Source: Burkholderia pyrrocinia (GTDB taxonomy: Bacteria; Pseudomonadota; Gammaproteobacteria; Burkholderiales; Burkholderiaceae). Taken from it: DNA of 64,000 nt. Location: contig NZ_CP094461.1 in the NCBI RefSeq assembly GCF_022809715.1, positions 186,001 to 250,000 of the forward strand, written 5' to 3'. Under the pieces are notes generated by a model. It ran no database searches. It saw only the letters and a list, made by a program, of their open reading frames with translations, and was not told the origin of the DNA. Position numbers and translations under genes: made by a program. The stretch's first letter is position 1. The number at the start of each line of letters is the position of its first letter. This document shows positions 17,965 through 27,591 of this stretch, piece by piece.

Positions 17965-19317
17965 ATGGAACTCGCGATCCTGTCCGTCAGTTTTCTGATT
18001 TTCCTCGTGCTCGGCGTGCCCGTGTCGTTCGCGCTCGGGATAGCCTGCGTGCTGACCTATATGGTCGAAGGCCTGCCGATCGCGACCGCGATGCAGGCGA
18101 TGATCTCGGGGATGAATGCGTTCTCGTTCCTCGCGGTGCCGTTCTTCATTTTCTCCGGCGAGCTGATGCTGCACGGCGGCATCGCGGACCGGATCCTGCG
18201 CTTCGCGCAGGCGACCGTCGGCCATTTCCGCGGCGGCCTCGGGATGGCGAACGTCGTCGCGTGCACGCTGTTCGGCGGCGTGTCGGGCTCGCCGACCGCC
18301 GATACGTCGGCAATGGGCGGCGTGGTGATCCCGCTGATGAAGCGCGAAGGCTACAGCGCCGCGTACGCGGTCAACGTGACGACGCATGCGTCGCTCGCCG
18401 GCGCGCTGATGCCGACGTCGACCAACATGATCATCTACGCGTTCGCCGCGCAGGGGATCACGGGGATGCTGCACGGCCAGCCGGTGAGCGGCGTGTCGAT
18501 CGGCGACCTGCTGTTCTCGGGGCTGCTGCCCGTGTTGTGGGTGATGGGCTTCGTGCTCGCCGCCGCGTACTGGCAGGCCGTGCGTCACGGCTATCCGCGC
18601 CGTGCGGACGGCTCGTCCGCGCTGCCCGCGTTTCCCGGCTGGTATGCGGTGCTGCGCAGCTTCGTCGGCGCGGTGCCCGGGCTGATGGTGATCGCGATCA
18701 TCCTCGTGTGCGTCGCGAAGGGGATTGCGACCGCGACCGAAGCGGCCGCGATCGCCGTCGTGTACTCGCTCGTGCTGACCGCGATCGTCTACCGGACGCT
18801 GACGGTCGCGAAGCTGCGCCGTGCGCTGTCGCATGCGGCGCGTACGACGGGCGTCGTGCTGCTGCTGATCGCGGTATCCAACATGCTGCGCTTCCAGATG
18901 TCGTACCTGGAGATTCCGGATGCGATCGAAGGGCTGCTGAAGCAGTCGACCGCGGCGCCTTGGCTGATGCTGCTGTACATCAACATCATCCAGGTGTTCC
19001 TCGGCACGTTCGTCGACATGGCCGCTCACATCCTGATCACGACGCCGCTGTTCCTGCCGATCGCGATGGCGTGCGGCGTCGGGCCGGTGCAGTTCGGGAT
19101 CATGCTGCTGCTGAACTGCTCGCTCGGCCTCGTGCACCCGCCGATCGGCTCGGTGCAGTTCGTCGGCTGCGCGATCGGCAACGTGTCGATCGGCGAGACC
19201 ACGAAGATGGCGTGGCCGTATTACCTCGCGATCTTCAGTGCGATCAACATCGTCACGTACATGCCGTTCTTCTCGACCTGGCTGCCGAGTGTCATCAGCG
19301 GGCACGCGGTGTTCTGA
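17965..19317 (+). CDS. dctM: TRAP transporter large membrane subunit DctM
   Basis: 450 aa, usual length is about 425-450. Hydrophobic throughout, with DctM landmarks VPFFIFSGELMLHGGIADR, GVSGSPTADTSAMGGVVIPLM and NCSLGLVHPPIGSVQF. It is the ion-coupled permease of the tripartite carrier in the inner membrane. Last gene of the dctPQM operon; a 12-bp hairpin follows at 19346-19379. Confidence 0.93.
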   Translation: MELAILSVSFLIFLVLGVPVSFALGIACVLTYMVEGLPIATAMQAMISGMNAFSFLAVPFFIFSGELMLHGGIADRILRFAQATVGHFRGGLGMANVVACTLFGGVSGSPTADTSAMGGVVIPLMKREGYSAAYAVNVTTHASLAGALMPTSTNMIIYAFAAQGITGMLHGQPVSGVSIGDLLFSGLLPVLWVMGFVLAAAYWQAVRHGYPRRADGSSALPAFPGWYAVLRSFVGAVPGLMVIAIILVCVAKGIATATEAAAIAVVYSLVLTAIVYRTLTVAKLRRALSHAARTTGVVLLLIAVSNMLRFQMSYLEIPDAIEGLLKQSTAAPWLMLLYINIIQVFLGTFVDMAAHILITTPLFLPIAMACGVGPVQFGIMLLLNCSLGLVHPPIGSVQFVGCAIGNVSIGETTKMAWPYYLAIFSAINIVTYMPFFSTWLPSVISGHAVF

Positions 19318-19345
19318 TCGCGCGCTTCGCCTGTCTTCGCCCGTC

Positions 19346-19379
19346 GCGGCGCCGGACGACCGAGGTTGTCCGGCGCCGC
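19346..19379 (+). terminator. 12-bp hairpin after the TRAP operon
   Basis: GCGGCGCCGGAC (19346-19357), 10-base loop, GTCCGGCGCCGC (19368-19379). No U-tract. It separates dctM from the lactonase gene, so the lactonase may be partly uncoupled from the operon. Confidence 0.55.
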
Positions 19380-19418
19380 AGTTGCATGTGTCGTTCCCTT
19401 TCCTTCACCTGAAGACTC

Positions 19419-20510
19419 ATGAACACGAAAACACTCCGGCGCGCCGTTGCGGCGGCCGTATTCGGGATGGCCGCGTCGCTCGCGCACGCTGCGACCTATG
19501 CATACGTATCGAACGGCGACAGCCGCGACATCTCGGTGTTCGGCGTCGACACGTCGAACGGCGCGCTGACCGCGATCGAAACCGTGCCGGTCGGCGGCAC
19601 CGTGATGCCGATGACGCTGTCGCCCGATCATCATCGCCTCTATGCGGCGCTGCGCTCGACGCCGTACCGCGTCGTCAGCTTCGCGATCAACCCGCTCGAC
19701 GGACGGCTGATCGAGCTCGGCCGCGCGCCGCTCGCGGACAGCATGGCCTACGTGTCGACCGATGCGTCGGGCCGCTATCTGTTTTCGGCGTCGTATGGCG
19801 GCAACCTGCTTGCGGTGAACCGGATCGGCGAGAACGGCGTCGCGGGCGACGTGCAGCAGACGGTGAAGACCGGCCCGATGGCGCACGCGATCCGCCAGTC
19901 GCCGGACGGCCGCCACGCGTTCGCGTCGGTGCTCGGCGCCGATGCGTGGCTGCGGCTGCCGTTCGATGCGTCGACGGGGACGCTGACCGACGTCGCGACG
20001 CCGGCGTACCGGCTGCCGGAGAAATCCGGCCCGCGCCATTTCGTGTTTTCGTCGAACGGGCGTTTTGCATACCTGGTCGACGAACTCGACGGCAAGCTGC
20101 ACGTGCTCGCGCTGTCGCACGGTGGCGCCGATGTACGGCCGATCCAGACCGTGTCGATCCTGCCGCCGGATTTTCATGGCGACAAGCCGTGGGGCGCCGA
20201 CCTGCATCTGACGCCGGACGGACGATTCCTGTATGCGTCGGAGCGCACGTCGAGCACGCTCGCCGCGTATCGCGTCGACGCCGCGTCGGGCAAGCTCGCG
20301 CGGATCGGCACGTTCGCCACCGAGAAGCAGCCGCGCGGCTTCGGCATCGACCCGTCGGGCAACTATCTGCTCGCGGCCGGGCAGTTGTCGCCGACGCTTG
20401 CCGTCTACCGGATCGACCGCGGCACGGGCCGCCTCGACGAGATCGGCAAATACCCGGTCGGCAAGGGCGCGAACTGGGTGGAGATCGTCACGTACGACGG
20501 GACGAACTGA
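19419..20510 (+). CDS. Exported beta-propeller lactonase (6-phosphogluconolactonase-like)
   Basis: 363 aa. Signal peptide MNTKTLRRAVAAAVFGMAASLAHA cuts near residue 24, giving YAYVSNGDSRDISVF. The mature protein is made of repeated blades (SPDHHRLYA, DASGRYLFSASYGG, SPDGRHAFASV, SSNGRFAYLVDELDG, TPDGRFLYASERTSST, DPSGNYLLAAGQ), the seven-bladed Lactonase fold shared with Pgl (YbhE) and muconate cycloisomerase-like proteins. Export argues against action on 6-phosphogluconolactone and for hydrolysis of a free sugar lactone in the periplasm, feeding the TRAP importer upstream. That pairing is inference. Confidence 0.82.
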   Translation: MNTKTLRRAVAAAVFGMAASLAHAATYAYVSNGDSRDISVFGVDTSNGALTAIETVPVGGTVMPMTLSPDHHRLYAALRSTPYRVVSFAINPLDGRLIELGRAPLADSMAYVSTDASGRYLFSASYGGNLLAVNRIGENGVAGDVQQTVKTGPMAHAIRQSPDGRHAFASVLGADAWLRLPFDASTGTLTDVATPAYRLPEKSGPRHFVFSSNGRFAYLVDELDGKLHVLALSHGGADVRPIQTVSILPPDFHGDKPWGADLHLTPDGRFLYASERTSSTLAAYRVDAASGKLARIGTFATEKQPRGFGIDPSGNYLLAAGQLSPTLAVYRIDRGTGRLDEIGKYPVGKGANWVEIVTYDGTN

Positions 20511-20677
20511 CTGGCGGCGTACGGCGCGGCGTTTTCGTCGCGGCGCGACATGCGGGTCGTCACACGCACGTCCGCTACCTGTGCGATGATGCGCCGCTTT
20601 GCGTTCGTCGCAGCACGCCGCGGATCGCGGCGCCCGCTTCCGGGCCGCTGCCGATCGTGTTGACATCCGGAGACGAC

Positions 20678-21502
20678 ATGCCCGCACACACCATTCAAGG
20701 CAGTACCCTGCATTACCAGGACCACGGCACCGGATTTCCGGTGCTGCTCGGGCACAGCTATCTGTGGGACGCGGCGATGTGGGCGCCGCAGATCGACGCG
20801 CTGTCGCGCAAGTATCGCGTGATCGTGCCGGACCTGTGGGGGCACGGCGCATCGGGCCCGGTGCCGGAAGGCACGCAGACGCTCGACGATCTCGCCGCGC
20901 ACGCGAGTGCGCTGCTCGACGCGCTGGAGATCGAACAGTGCGCGGTCGTCGGGCTCAGCGTCGGCGGCATGTGGGGCGCGCGGCTCGCGTTGCGCGAACC
21001 GCAGCGCGTGCGCTCGCTCGTGCTGATGGATGCGTCGCTGGAGGCCGAGCCCGACGCGACGCGCCTGCGCTACTTCGGGATGCTCGATGCGATCGCCGCC
21101 GCGGGCCGCATCGCGCCGCCGCTGCTCGATGCGATCGTGCCGCTGTTCTTCCGGCCGGACGTGAATCCGGCGGACCCGGTGCCGACCGCGTTTCGCGACG
21201 CGCTGGCGAGCCTGCCCGCCGACCGGCTGCGGCAATCGATCGTCCCGCTCGGCCGCTTGATTTTCGGCCGGCCCGACACGCTGTCGGCGCTCGCCGGCCT
21301 GGACGCCGAGCGCACGCTGCTGATGTGCGGCGCGGGCGACATGGCGCGCCCGCCGTCGGAAACCGTGAAGATGGCGAGCGTGATCGGCTGCGCGCATGCG
21401 CTGGTGCCGGACGCCGGCCACATCTCGAATCTGGAAAATCCTGCGTTCGTCACGCGCGCGCTGCTCGACTGGCTCGAAGGGCAGCGGTTGTCGTCGAACT
21501 GA
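20678..21502 (+). CDS. Alpha/beta hydrolase (3-oxoadipate enol-lactonase-like)
   Basis: 274 aa, no signal peptide. Nucleophile elbow GLSVGG near residue 91, oxyanion region LLGHSYLWDAAMW, and a C-terminal His in DAGHISNLENP; these are the catalytic elements of the fold. The overall layout resembles PcaD-type enol-lactonases, but many esterases share it. The ATG at 20678 has GGAGA just upstream. It follows the lactonase by 167 bases on the same strand, in keeping with a lactone-catabolic cassette. Substrate unproven. Confidence 0.8.
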   Translation: MPAHTIQGSTLHYQDHGTGFPVLLGHSYLWDAAMWAPQIDALSRKYRVIVPDLWGHGASGPVPEGTQTLDDLAAHASALLDALEIEQCAVVGLSVGGMWGARLALREPQRVRSLVLMDASLEAEPDATRLRYFGMLDAIAAAGRIAPPLLDAIVPLFFRPDVNPADPVPTAFRDALASLPADRLRQSIVPLGRLIFGRPDTLSALAGLDAERTLLMCGAGDMARPPSETVKMASVIGCAHALVPDAGHISNLENPAFVTRALLDWLEGQRLSSN

Positions 21503-21565
21503 AGAAGCACGCGTGGGCGACGCCGGCGGCATCTGTCGCGCGTCGCCGCATCGCGCCGAACCGCG

Positions 21566-21980
21566 TCACGCGCGCTCGCTGACCGGCGTGAATTTCCTGC
21601 CTGGCACGCGGGCTTCTTCGGCACCGCCGCGAACGAGGCTCAGCGCTTCCGCGCGGCTCGACACGCACGGCCCGGAACCGGGCAGCGGCTGGCGCGCAGT
21701 CTCGCGCAGCGCGAGCACCGACACGATGCCGATGAACGACGCGCCCATCAGGTAGTAAGCGGGCATCATCAGGTCGCCGGTGCGATCGACCAGCCACGCG
21801 GTGACGAGCGGCGTCGTGCCGCCGAACAGCGATACCGACACGTTGAAGCCGATCGCGAGCGCGCCGTAGCGGATCCGCGTCGGGAACAGCGCCGGCAGCG
21901 CCGACGGCATCACGCCGGTGAACGTCGACAGCAGCGTGCCGTAGATCAGCATCCCGCGGAACACGGGCAGCATGCCGCAA
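21566..21980 (-). pseudogene. N-terminally truncated MFS transporter (ProP/KgtP-type)
   Basis: Only the last 135 or so codons remain. They read through the final membrane helices of a metabolite:H+ symporter: YGTLLSTFTGVMPSALPALF, IRYGALAIGFNVSVSLFGG and TAWLVDRTGDLMMPAYYLMG. Full-length members have about 430-550 aa. The homology stops at about 21980, immediately next to the DUF4148 stop codon (21981-21983), and upstream of that the strand encodes DUF4148 in another frame. A deletion or rearrangement therefore joined the middle of an MFS gene to the end of the DUF4148 gene. No start codon or ribosome site supports translation. Confidence 0.75.
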
Positions 21981-22238
21981 TCAATTTCCGGCCGACGCCG
22001 TCGCGATCGGCGTCGCGTCGTGATGCTGGGTCGCGTAAATCTGGCGATTTCGCGCGATCTCCGCGTGCGACGGCGGATAGTCGTTCCGGTTCGACGGCAG
22101 CAGGCCGTCGGCTTCGGCATCGATCAGTTGCTGGCGCACTGCGGCGTGCGTGAGCGGCGCCTGCGTGGACTGGGCGAAGGCCTGCGTGCCGAACGGCAGG
22201 CTCAGCGTGGCAACGACGAAAGCGGCGACGAGTTTCAT
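21981..22238 (-). CDS. Small exported DUF4148 protein
   Basis: 85 aa. Signal peptide MKLVAAFVVATLSLPFGTQAFA, then a short mature part with the DUF4148 landmarks T-x2-AVRQQLIDAEADGLLP and NDYPPSHAEIARNRQIYA. Related small exported proteins in Cupriavidus are metal-stress induced; the biochemical role is unknown. AGGAG lies at 22243-22247. Divergent from the response-regulator gene, with the 18-bp dyad 22331-22348 between them. Its sister gene at 31092 flanks the other end of the same efflux locus. Confidence 0.85.
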   Translation of the reverse strand: MKLVAAFVVATLSLPFGTQAFAQSTQAPLTHAAVRQQLIDAEADGLLPSNRNDYPPSHAEIARNRQIYATQHHDATPIATASAGN

Positions 22239-22330
22239 GATGGCTCCTGGGCAGATGAATGAACGGGCGAGTGGGGATGGGCCCACGCTTCGAATTCTGG
22301 TCGCCGCGGCCGTCACCACCCTGACCCGCC

Positions 22331-22348
22331 GATTACAGTTTCGTAATC
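22331..22348. promoter_or_regulatory. Response-regulator box A
   Basis: GATTAC AGTTTC GTAATC: 6-bp perfect arms. It ends 90 bases before the response-regulator ATG and lies 92 bases before the DUF4148 ATG on the other side. Its reverse complement matches box B (30914-30931) at 16 of 18 positions, with the same orientation relative to the genes. Confidence 0.7.
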
Positions 22349-22438
22349 CGGCCGGGTCGCGCTCGCGCGATGCGGTCCGCCCGCCCGGTTTCCCGGTAAC
22401 ATCGGCGCATGTCACCACCGAATGCGATGGAGCCGATC

Positions 22439-23116
22439 ATGCGCATCCTGATAGTCGAAGACGAACCGAAGACCGGCGCGTACCTGAAGAAAGGGCTCGA
22501 GGAATCCGGCTTCAGCGTCGATCTCGCGAAGGACGGCGGCGAGGGCCTGACGCTCGCGCAGGAAGAAAGCTACGACGTGATCGTGCTCGACGTGATGCTG
22601 CCCGTGCTCGACGGCTGGAGCGTGCTGAAGCGGCTGCGCGACACGCACGCGACGCCCGTGCTGTTCCTGACCGCGCGCGACGACGTGCAGGACCGCGTGC
22701 ACGGGCTCGAACTCGGCGCGGACGACTACCTCGTGAAGCCGTTCGCGTTCGTCGAGCTGCTCGCGCGCATCCGCACGCTCGCGCGCCGCGGGCCGCCGCG
22801 CGAGACGGAGCGCATTTCGGTGGGCGACCTGGAGATCGACGTCGTGCGCCGCCGCGTGAAGCGCGGCACGGTGCGGATCGACCTGACGCCGCGCGAATTC
22901 TCGCTGCTGCAACTGCTCGCGCGCAGGCAGGGCGAAGTGCTGAGCCGCACGCAGATCGCGTCGTACGTGTGGGACATGAATTTCGACAGCGATACCAACG
23001 TCGTCGAGGTCGCGATCCGGCGGCTGCGCGCGAAGATCGACGACGATTTCGCGATCAAGCTGATCCATACGGTGCGCGGCGTCGGTTACGTGCTCGAACC
23101 GAAGGACGCCGCATGA
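22439..23116 (+). CDS. OmpR-family response regulator, heavy-metal type (CusR/IrlR-like)
   Basis: 225 aa from [19 protein letters not shown]. Receiver domain 1-118 with acidic pair E7/D8, phosphoacceptor Asp51 (VIVLDVMLP) and a switch Lys in DYLVKPF. OmpR-type winged helix 125-220 ([45 protein letters not shown]). The start at 22439 has GGAG 6 bases upstream; an upstream ATG at 22415-22427 is possible. The stop overlaps the kinase start by ATGA. It probably binds the paired dyads at 22331-22348 and 30914-30931. Confidence 0.93.
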   Translation: MRILIVEDEPKTGAYLKKGLEESGFSVDLAKDGGEGLTLAQEESYDVIVLDVMLPVLDGWSVLKRLRDTHATPVLFLTARDDVQDRVHGLELGADDYLVKPFAFVELLARIRTLARRGPPRETERISVGDLEIDVVRRRVKRGTVRIDLTPREFSLLQLLARRQGEVLSRTQIASYVWDMNFDSDTNVVEVAIRRLRAKIDDDFAIKLIHTVRGVGYVLEPKDAA

Positions 23117-24603
23117 CGCTCGGCCGCTCGCTCGGCGCGACGCTCGCGCTCGCGTTCGGCGCGACCATGCTCGCCGTCTTTGCGCTCGTCGGCGCGTACG
23201 TGTACACCGGCCTCGAGCGGCAGGTGAGCACGCAGGACGACCTCGACATCGTGCTCGCCGCGCGGCATACGCGCCGGCTGGCGGGCGAACTCGATTCGCT
23301 CGACGCGGTGCGCGCGCATGCGGACCGGCTGACGAGCCAGGTGCTCGGCAACGAGGCGCTGTCGATGGCCGTCGTCGACGGGCAGGGCAACGTGCTCGCG
23401 CGCCACAACGTCGAGCGGACCGAATTCGAGGATCTGCCCGGAACGGCCGCCGGTGCATCGTCGCCCACGCTGCCTGCGCTGCGTACGTTACCCGACGCCG
23501 AACTGTTTCCGCCGCACGCGACGCCGGTGCCCGCGAACGAACGGATTACCGCCGACCGGATCGCGACGTGGACCGCCGACGGCGGCACGCCCGTGCGCGG
23601 CGTCGTCGCCGAGGCCGCGTTGCGCGACCGCACGAAGATCCGGATCGCGATCGCGCGCAACATGAGCGATCGCGCCGAACTGCTCGACGGCTACCGCGAC
23701 AAGCTGAAGATCGCCGGCGGCCTGGGCGCGCTGTTCGCGATGCTGCTCAGCTACTGGCTGATCCGCAAGGCGCTCGCGCCGCTGCGCGAGATCGTCGCGA
23801 ACACGGGCCGGATCACCGTCGACAAGCTCGATACGCGGCTCGATGCATCGCGCGCGCCGCGCGAGCTGACGGCGCTGGTCGACGCGCAGAATGCGATGCT
23901 CGGCCGCCTGCAGCAGGCGTTCGGGCACCTGTCGCAATTCAGCGCGGATCTCGCGCACGACCTGCGCACGCCGCTGAACAACATGCGCGGCGCGACCGAG
24001 GTGGCATTGGCGCGGCCGCGTTCCGCCGACGAATACCAGGCGCTGCTCGAATCGAATCTCGAGGAATACGACCGTCTCGCGCGGATGATCGAGAACGTGC
24101 TGTTTCTCGCGCGCGCCGAGCATCCCGGCTTCGTCACGCGGCAGCGCGCATTCGACGTGCACGACGAACTGGAGCGCATCGCCGGTTATTTCGAAGGGCT
24201 CGCCGACGAAGCCGGTTCGACGCTGCGCGTGGACGGGCACGGCCGGCTGACCGCCGATCTCGAACTGTTCCGCCGCGCGGTCAGCAACCTGCTCGCGAAC
24301 GCGCTGCGCTATACGCCGGCGGGCGGCGTGATCGTGCTGCGCGTCGACGAAACGGCGGACGCGGTGTACGTGGTCGTGTCGAACCCGGGCGAACCGATCG
24401 ATCCCGCGCTGCTGCCGCGCATCTTCGACCGCTTCGTGCGCGGCGACCCCGCGCGCAGCGGCGGCGTGCCGGGCGGCACGGCCGGGCTCGGCCTCGCGAT
24501 CGTGCGTTCGGTGATGGAACTGCACGGCGGCACCGCACGCGTCGAGAGCGATGCGGCCGGCACGCGGTTCATCCTGACGTTCGTCAAGACGCCGACGGCG
24601 TAG
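23113..24603 (+). CDS. Heavy-metal-type sensor histidine kinase (CusS/IrlS-like)
   Basis: 496 aa. Two membrane segments (about 6-30 and 200-220) enclose a periplasmic sensor of some 165 residues, followed by HAMP, the H-box [15 protein letters not shown] with His282, then ATPase motifs N ([13 protein letters not shown]), G (TAGLGLAIV) and the intervening F-box. The periplasmic part contains few Cys or Met but several His, so the true inducer (metal or other) is open. Coupled to the regulator by ATGA. Its 3' end overlaps the 3' end of the outer-membrane factor gene on the other strand by 20 bases. Confidence 0.92.
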   Translation: MTLGRSLGATLALAFGATMLAVFALVGAYVYTGLERQVSTQDDLDIVLAARHTRRLAGELDSLDAVRAHADRLTSQVLGNEALSMAVVDGQGNVLARHNVERTEFEDLPGTAAGASSPTLPALRTLPDAELFPPHATPVPANERITADRIATWTADGGTPVRGVVAEAALRDRTKIRIAIARNMSDRAELLDGYRDKLKIAGGLGALFAMLLSYWLIRKALAPLREIVANTGRITVDKLDTRLDASRAPRELTALVDAQNAMLGRLQQAFGHLSQFSADLAHDLRTPLNNMRGATEVALARPRSADEYQALLESNLEEYDRLARMIENVLFLARAEHPGFVTRQRAFDVHDELERIAGYFEGLADEAGSTLRVDGHGRLTADLELFRRAVSNLLANALRYTPAGGVIVLRVDETADAVYVVVSNPGEPIDPALLPRIFDRFVRGDPARSGGVPGGTAGLGLAIVRSVMELHGGTARVESDAAGTRFILTFVKTPTA

Positions 24604-26173
24604 CGGCCGTGTGCGCGGCGGCGGTTGCGTCCGCACCCGTATCTGCACCGGCATGCCAGCCGCCGCCCAGCGCGGTCAGCAACCCGACCGCGGCCTCCAT
24701 CCGGCGCGCGGCGATCTGGTCCGACAGGCGCCGGTTCGTCAGCGCGATCGTCTGCGCGGTCACGACGTCGAGGTAGCTGACGGCACCCGCGTTGAAGCGG
24801 TTGGTCGTCAGCCGCAGCGACAGGTCGGCCGCATCGGTCGCGCGCTGCTGGCTGCCGGCCTCCGACGCGAGCGCATCGAGCGTGGACAACTGATCCTCGA
24901 CCTGCTGGAACGCAACCAGCACGGTTTGCCGGTAATCGGCGACCGTACTGTCGTATTGCGCATGCGCGCCGCGCAGCGACGCGCTGCGGCGGCCGCCGTC
25001 GAACAGCGTGCCGGCGAGCTGCGAGCCGAGCGACCAGAACAGGCTCGGTGCGGTGAGCCACGGCGCGAAGAACCCGCTTTCGAGCCCCGCGCTCGCCGAC
25101 AGCACGAGATCGGGAAAGAACGCGGCGCGGGCCTCGCCGATCTGCGCGTTCGCGGCCGCGACGCGGCGCTCGGCCGCCGCGATGTCGGGCCGCCGTTCGA
25201 GCAGTTGCGACGGCACGCCGGCCGGGATCGCCGGCACGTCGAACGCTTGTACGCGCGGCGGCAGCGCGAACGTCGACGCGCTTTCGCCGACCAGCGTCGC
25301 GATCGCGTGCTGGAGCTGTGCACGCGACGCATCGATGTCGGTGTCCTGCGTGCGCGTCGCTTCCAGTTGCGTCTCGGCCTGCGCGACGGCCGACGCGTCG
25401 ATCGCGCCGGCCGCGAGCTGCTGTTTCAGCAGCTTCAGCGCATCCGCATACGCATGCACCGTATCGTCGAGCAACTGCTTCTGCGTATCGAGCGAGCGCA
25501 GCGCGAAATAGTCGGTCGCGAGCGTGGCCGTGACCGACAGCTTCACGGCCTGCAGGTCGGCCGCGCTCGCGTCGGCGTTCGCCTGCGCACCCGTCACCGC
25601 GTCGCGCACGCGGCCGAACAGGTCGGGTTCCCAGCTCGCGGCCACGCCGGCCTGATAGTCGGGCGTCGTCTTGCCGGCGAGCGACGAGCCGAGCCTGTTC
25701 TGCGACAGGCGTGCTCGGCTCTGCGCAACGCCGGCCGTGACGGTCGGCAGGAACCCCGCATGCTGGTAGTCGACCATCGCGCGCGCCTGCTGGAGATCGG
25801 CGACGGCTTTTTTCACGGTCTGGTTCGACACGTCGACCCGCGCTTCGAGCGCGTTCAGGCCGGCATCGTCGAAGACGGTCCACCACGCGCCGCGTGGCGC
25901 GGCGTCGGCCGGCGCCGCGACGTTCCAGCCCGGTTGGGCGGTGGGGGCGTTCGAAGCCGGTACGCCCGAAGCCGGTACGCCCGAAGCCGGTATGCCCGCC
26001 GCCGGGACGCCCGCATAGTGCGCGGGCACCGCGACGGTGGGCGGCGAATAGGGCGGCAATGTCGAGCACGCGGACAACGCGGCCAACGCGGCGGCGACGC
26101 CGAGCGCGACGACGCGGCGGGTGAACGGAAGCGGACGAACGAAGCGCATGACGGATATCTCGCGGGTTTTCAT
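24584..26173 (-). CDS. Outer-membrane efflux lipoprotein (NodT/OprM family)
   Basis: 529 aa from the ATG at 26173, or 521 aa from the ATG at 26149. A lipoprotein signal ends in LSACS. Then two OEP repeats as in TolC/OprM: WWTVFDDAGLNALEARV, SWEPDLFGRVRDAV, TVADYRQTVLVAFQQVEDQL and RFNAGAVSYLDVVTAQ. Forms the outer-membrane channel of the pump encoded upstream. Between the lipobox and the first repeat lies a Gly-Val-Pro-Ala-Ser tandem repeat (see 25952-26011). Last gene of the RND-adaptor-OMF operon; 3' end overlaps the kinase gene. Confidence 0.92.
   Translation of the reverse strand: MKTREISVMRFVRPLPFTRRVVALGVAAALAALSACSTLPPYSPPTVAVPAHYAGVPAAGIPASGVPASGVPASNAPTAQPGWNVAAPADAAPRGAWWTVFDDAGLNALEARVDVSNQTVKKAVADLQQARAMVDYQHAGFLPTVTAGVAQSRARLSQNRLGSSLAGKTTPDYQAGVAASWEPDLFGRVRDAVTGAQANADASAADLQAVKLSVTATLATDYFALRSLDTQKQLLDDTVHAYADALKLLKQQLAAGAIDASAVAQAETQLEATRTQDTDIDASRAQLQHAIATLVGESASTFALPPRVQAFDVPAIPAGVPSQLLERRPDIAAAERRVAAANAQIGEARAAFFPDLVLSASAGLESGFFAPWLTAPSLFWSLGSQLAGTLFDGGRRSASLRGAHAQYDSTVADYRQTVLVAFQQVEDQLSTLDALASEAGSQQRATDAADLSLRLTTNRFNAGAVSYLDVVTAQTIALTNRRLSDQIAARRMEAAVGLLTALGGGWHAGADTGADATAAAHTAATPSAS
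25952..26011 (+). repeat. 15-bp tandem repeat inside the outer-membrane factor gene
   Basis: Four head-to-tail copies of CGAAGCCGGTACGCC, three nearly perfect and the fourth degenerate. On the coding (minus) strand they encode a GVPAS-type pentapeptide linker just after the lipid anchor. Being in frame, copy number changes would lengthen or shorten the linker without disrupting the gene. Confidence 0.8.
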
Positions 26174-26180
26174 GGGCGGA

Positions 26181-27542
26181 TCAACCTCGGGCGTGCGTGG
26201 AAGCTGCTGCCGGCATCGAAGCCGGCACCGCGACGGCGGCGGGCGTCGACGCAGCCGCGCCGGGCGCTGCCGTCGCACCGGCTGCCGGGCCCGTTTTCAC
26301 CGCGGGCGCAGCCGACACGATCTTCACGGTCTCGCCCGCGGCAATCGAATCGCCCGGGTTGTCGATCACGCGATCGCTCGCGGCGAGCCCCGACACGATC
26401 TCGACGCGCGTGCCGAAATCGCGGCCGATCTGCACGGTCTTCAGCGCGGTGGTGCCGTTCGCGGCGACGGTCGCGACCGTCACGCCGTTCGGCCGGAACA
26501 GCAGCGCGCTGACCGGCAGTTCGAACGCCGGGGCCGCGCTCGGCACGAGCAGGTGCGCCTGCGCATACGCGCCGGGCAGCAGCGCGCCGTCGCCGTTGTC
26601 GACGTCGATCTCGACGCGCAGCGTGCGCGTGACCGGATCGATCGCGCCGGCACTGCGCGCGACGCGCGCGGCGAAGCGCCGCCCCGGATACTGCTGCGTG
26701 GTCAGGTAGACGGCGGTCCCGGTCGTCACGCCTGCCGCGCTGTCCTGCGGCACGTCGACGAACACGCGCAGCGTGCCGGTCTGTTCGAGATGGAACAGCT
26801 CGCCGGACAGGCCGGGGCTGCCCGGCGTGCCGCCCGCGGTGACGAGCGTGCCGACGTCGACGTTGCGCGCGGTGACCACGCCGTCGAACGGCGCCGCGAC
26901 CGATTCGTACGACACCAGCTCGGTCAGGTGCGCGACGTTCGCCTGCGCGGAGGCCAGCATCGCGCGCTTCGCGTTCATGTCGGCGACCTTCGTGTCGGTG
27001 TCCTGCTGCGATACCGATTGCGTCTTCAGCATGTCCTGCCAGCGCAACGCGGTCGATTTCGCGTAGTCGTAGTTCGCCTGCGCGGTCGCCGCGTCGGCGC
27101 GCGCCTGCCGCAACTGCGCGTCGAGGTCGGGCGCCGTGATCTGCGCGAGCGTCTGCCCGGCCTTCACGTGCGCGCCGATGTCGGCGCTCCAGTGCGCGAT
27201 ATAACCGCTCGTGCGCGCATAGATCGATGCCTCCGCGTACGGCATCACCGCGCCCGGCAGCGTCAGCGTCTGGTCGGTGGGTGCCGCGCCCGGCAGGATC
27301 ACCGACACCGGCAGCGCCTGCTGCGCGGCGACCTGCACGCGCTGCGCGGCGCGCGCGTCGACGCGCGGCACGATGCCGGCGGCCAGCAGCGCGGCGGCCG
27401 CCGCGATCGCGACGAGCGGGACGGCCAGCTTGCGGCCGCGACGGGGCGGCGAGGTGTCGGGCGCCGCGTCGCGCGCGGTTGACGGTGCCGTGTCCGCTTC
27501 GGCGGCCGGCGGCGGGGCGAGAGGTTCGGTCGAGTCGTTCAT
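26181..27542 (-). CDS. RND efflux periplasmic adaptor (membrane fusion protein)
   Basis: 453 aa. One N-terminal membrane anchor (LAVPLVAIAAAAALLAAGI, about 39-57). Then the lipoyl half-motifs (GYIAHWSADIGAHVKAGQTLAQI and APFDGVVTARNVDVGTLV), an alpha-helical hairpin between them, and beta-barrel and membrane-proximal domains. The C-terminus is an Ala/Pro-rich tail. It links the RND pump to the outer-membrane channel. It lies 49 bases downstream of the pump gene and 7 bases before the outer-membrane factor start codon, in one operon. Confidence 0.93.
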   Translation of the reverse strand: MNDSTEPLAPPPAAEADTAPSTARDAAPDTSPPRRGRKLAVPLVAIAAAAALLAAGIVPRVDARAAQRVQVAAQQALPVSVILPGAAPTDQTLTLPGAVMPYAEASIYARTSGYIAHWSADIGAHVKAGQTLAQITAPDLDAQLRQARADAATAQANYDYAKSTALRWQDMLKTQSVSQQDTDTKVADMNAKRAMLASAQANVAHLTELVSYESVAAPFDGVVTARNVDVGTLVTAGGTPGSPGLSGELFHLEQTGTLRVFVDVPQDSAAGVTTGTAVYLTTQQYPGRRFAARVARSAGAIDPVTRTLRVEIDVDNGDGALLPGAYAQAHLLVPSAAPAFELPVSALLFRPNGVTVATVAANGTTALKTVQIGRDFGTRVEIVSGLAASDRVIDNPGDSIAAGETVKIVSAAPAVKTGPAAGATAAPGAAASTPAAVAVPASMPAAASTHARG

Positions 27543-27591
27543 GATGGGTTCCGGGTCGGGCGAGTCGAAGGGAGTCGTTGTGAAGCCGCGA

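Noticed and set aside
22150..23112. Long N-terminal extension of the kinase frame
   Set aside because: It overlaps the response regulator in another frame; the ATG at 23113 with the ATGA overlap is the natural start.
25952..26011. Short tandem repeat considered as a CRISPR-like array
   Set aside because: 15-bp units without spacers, inside a coding region and in frame.
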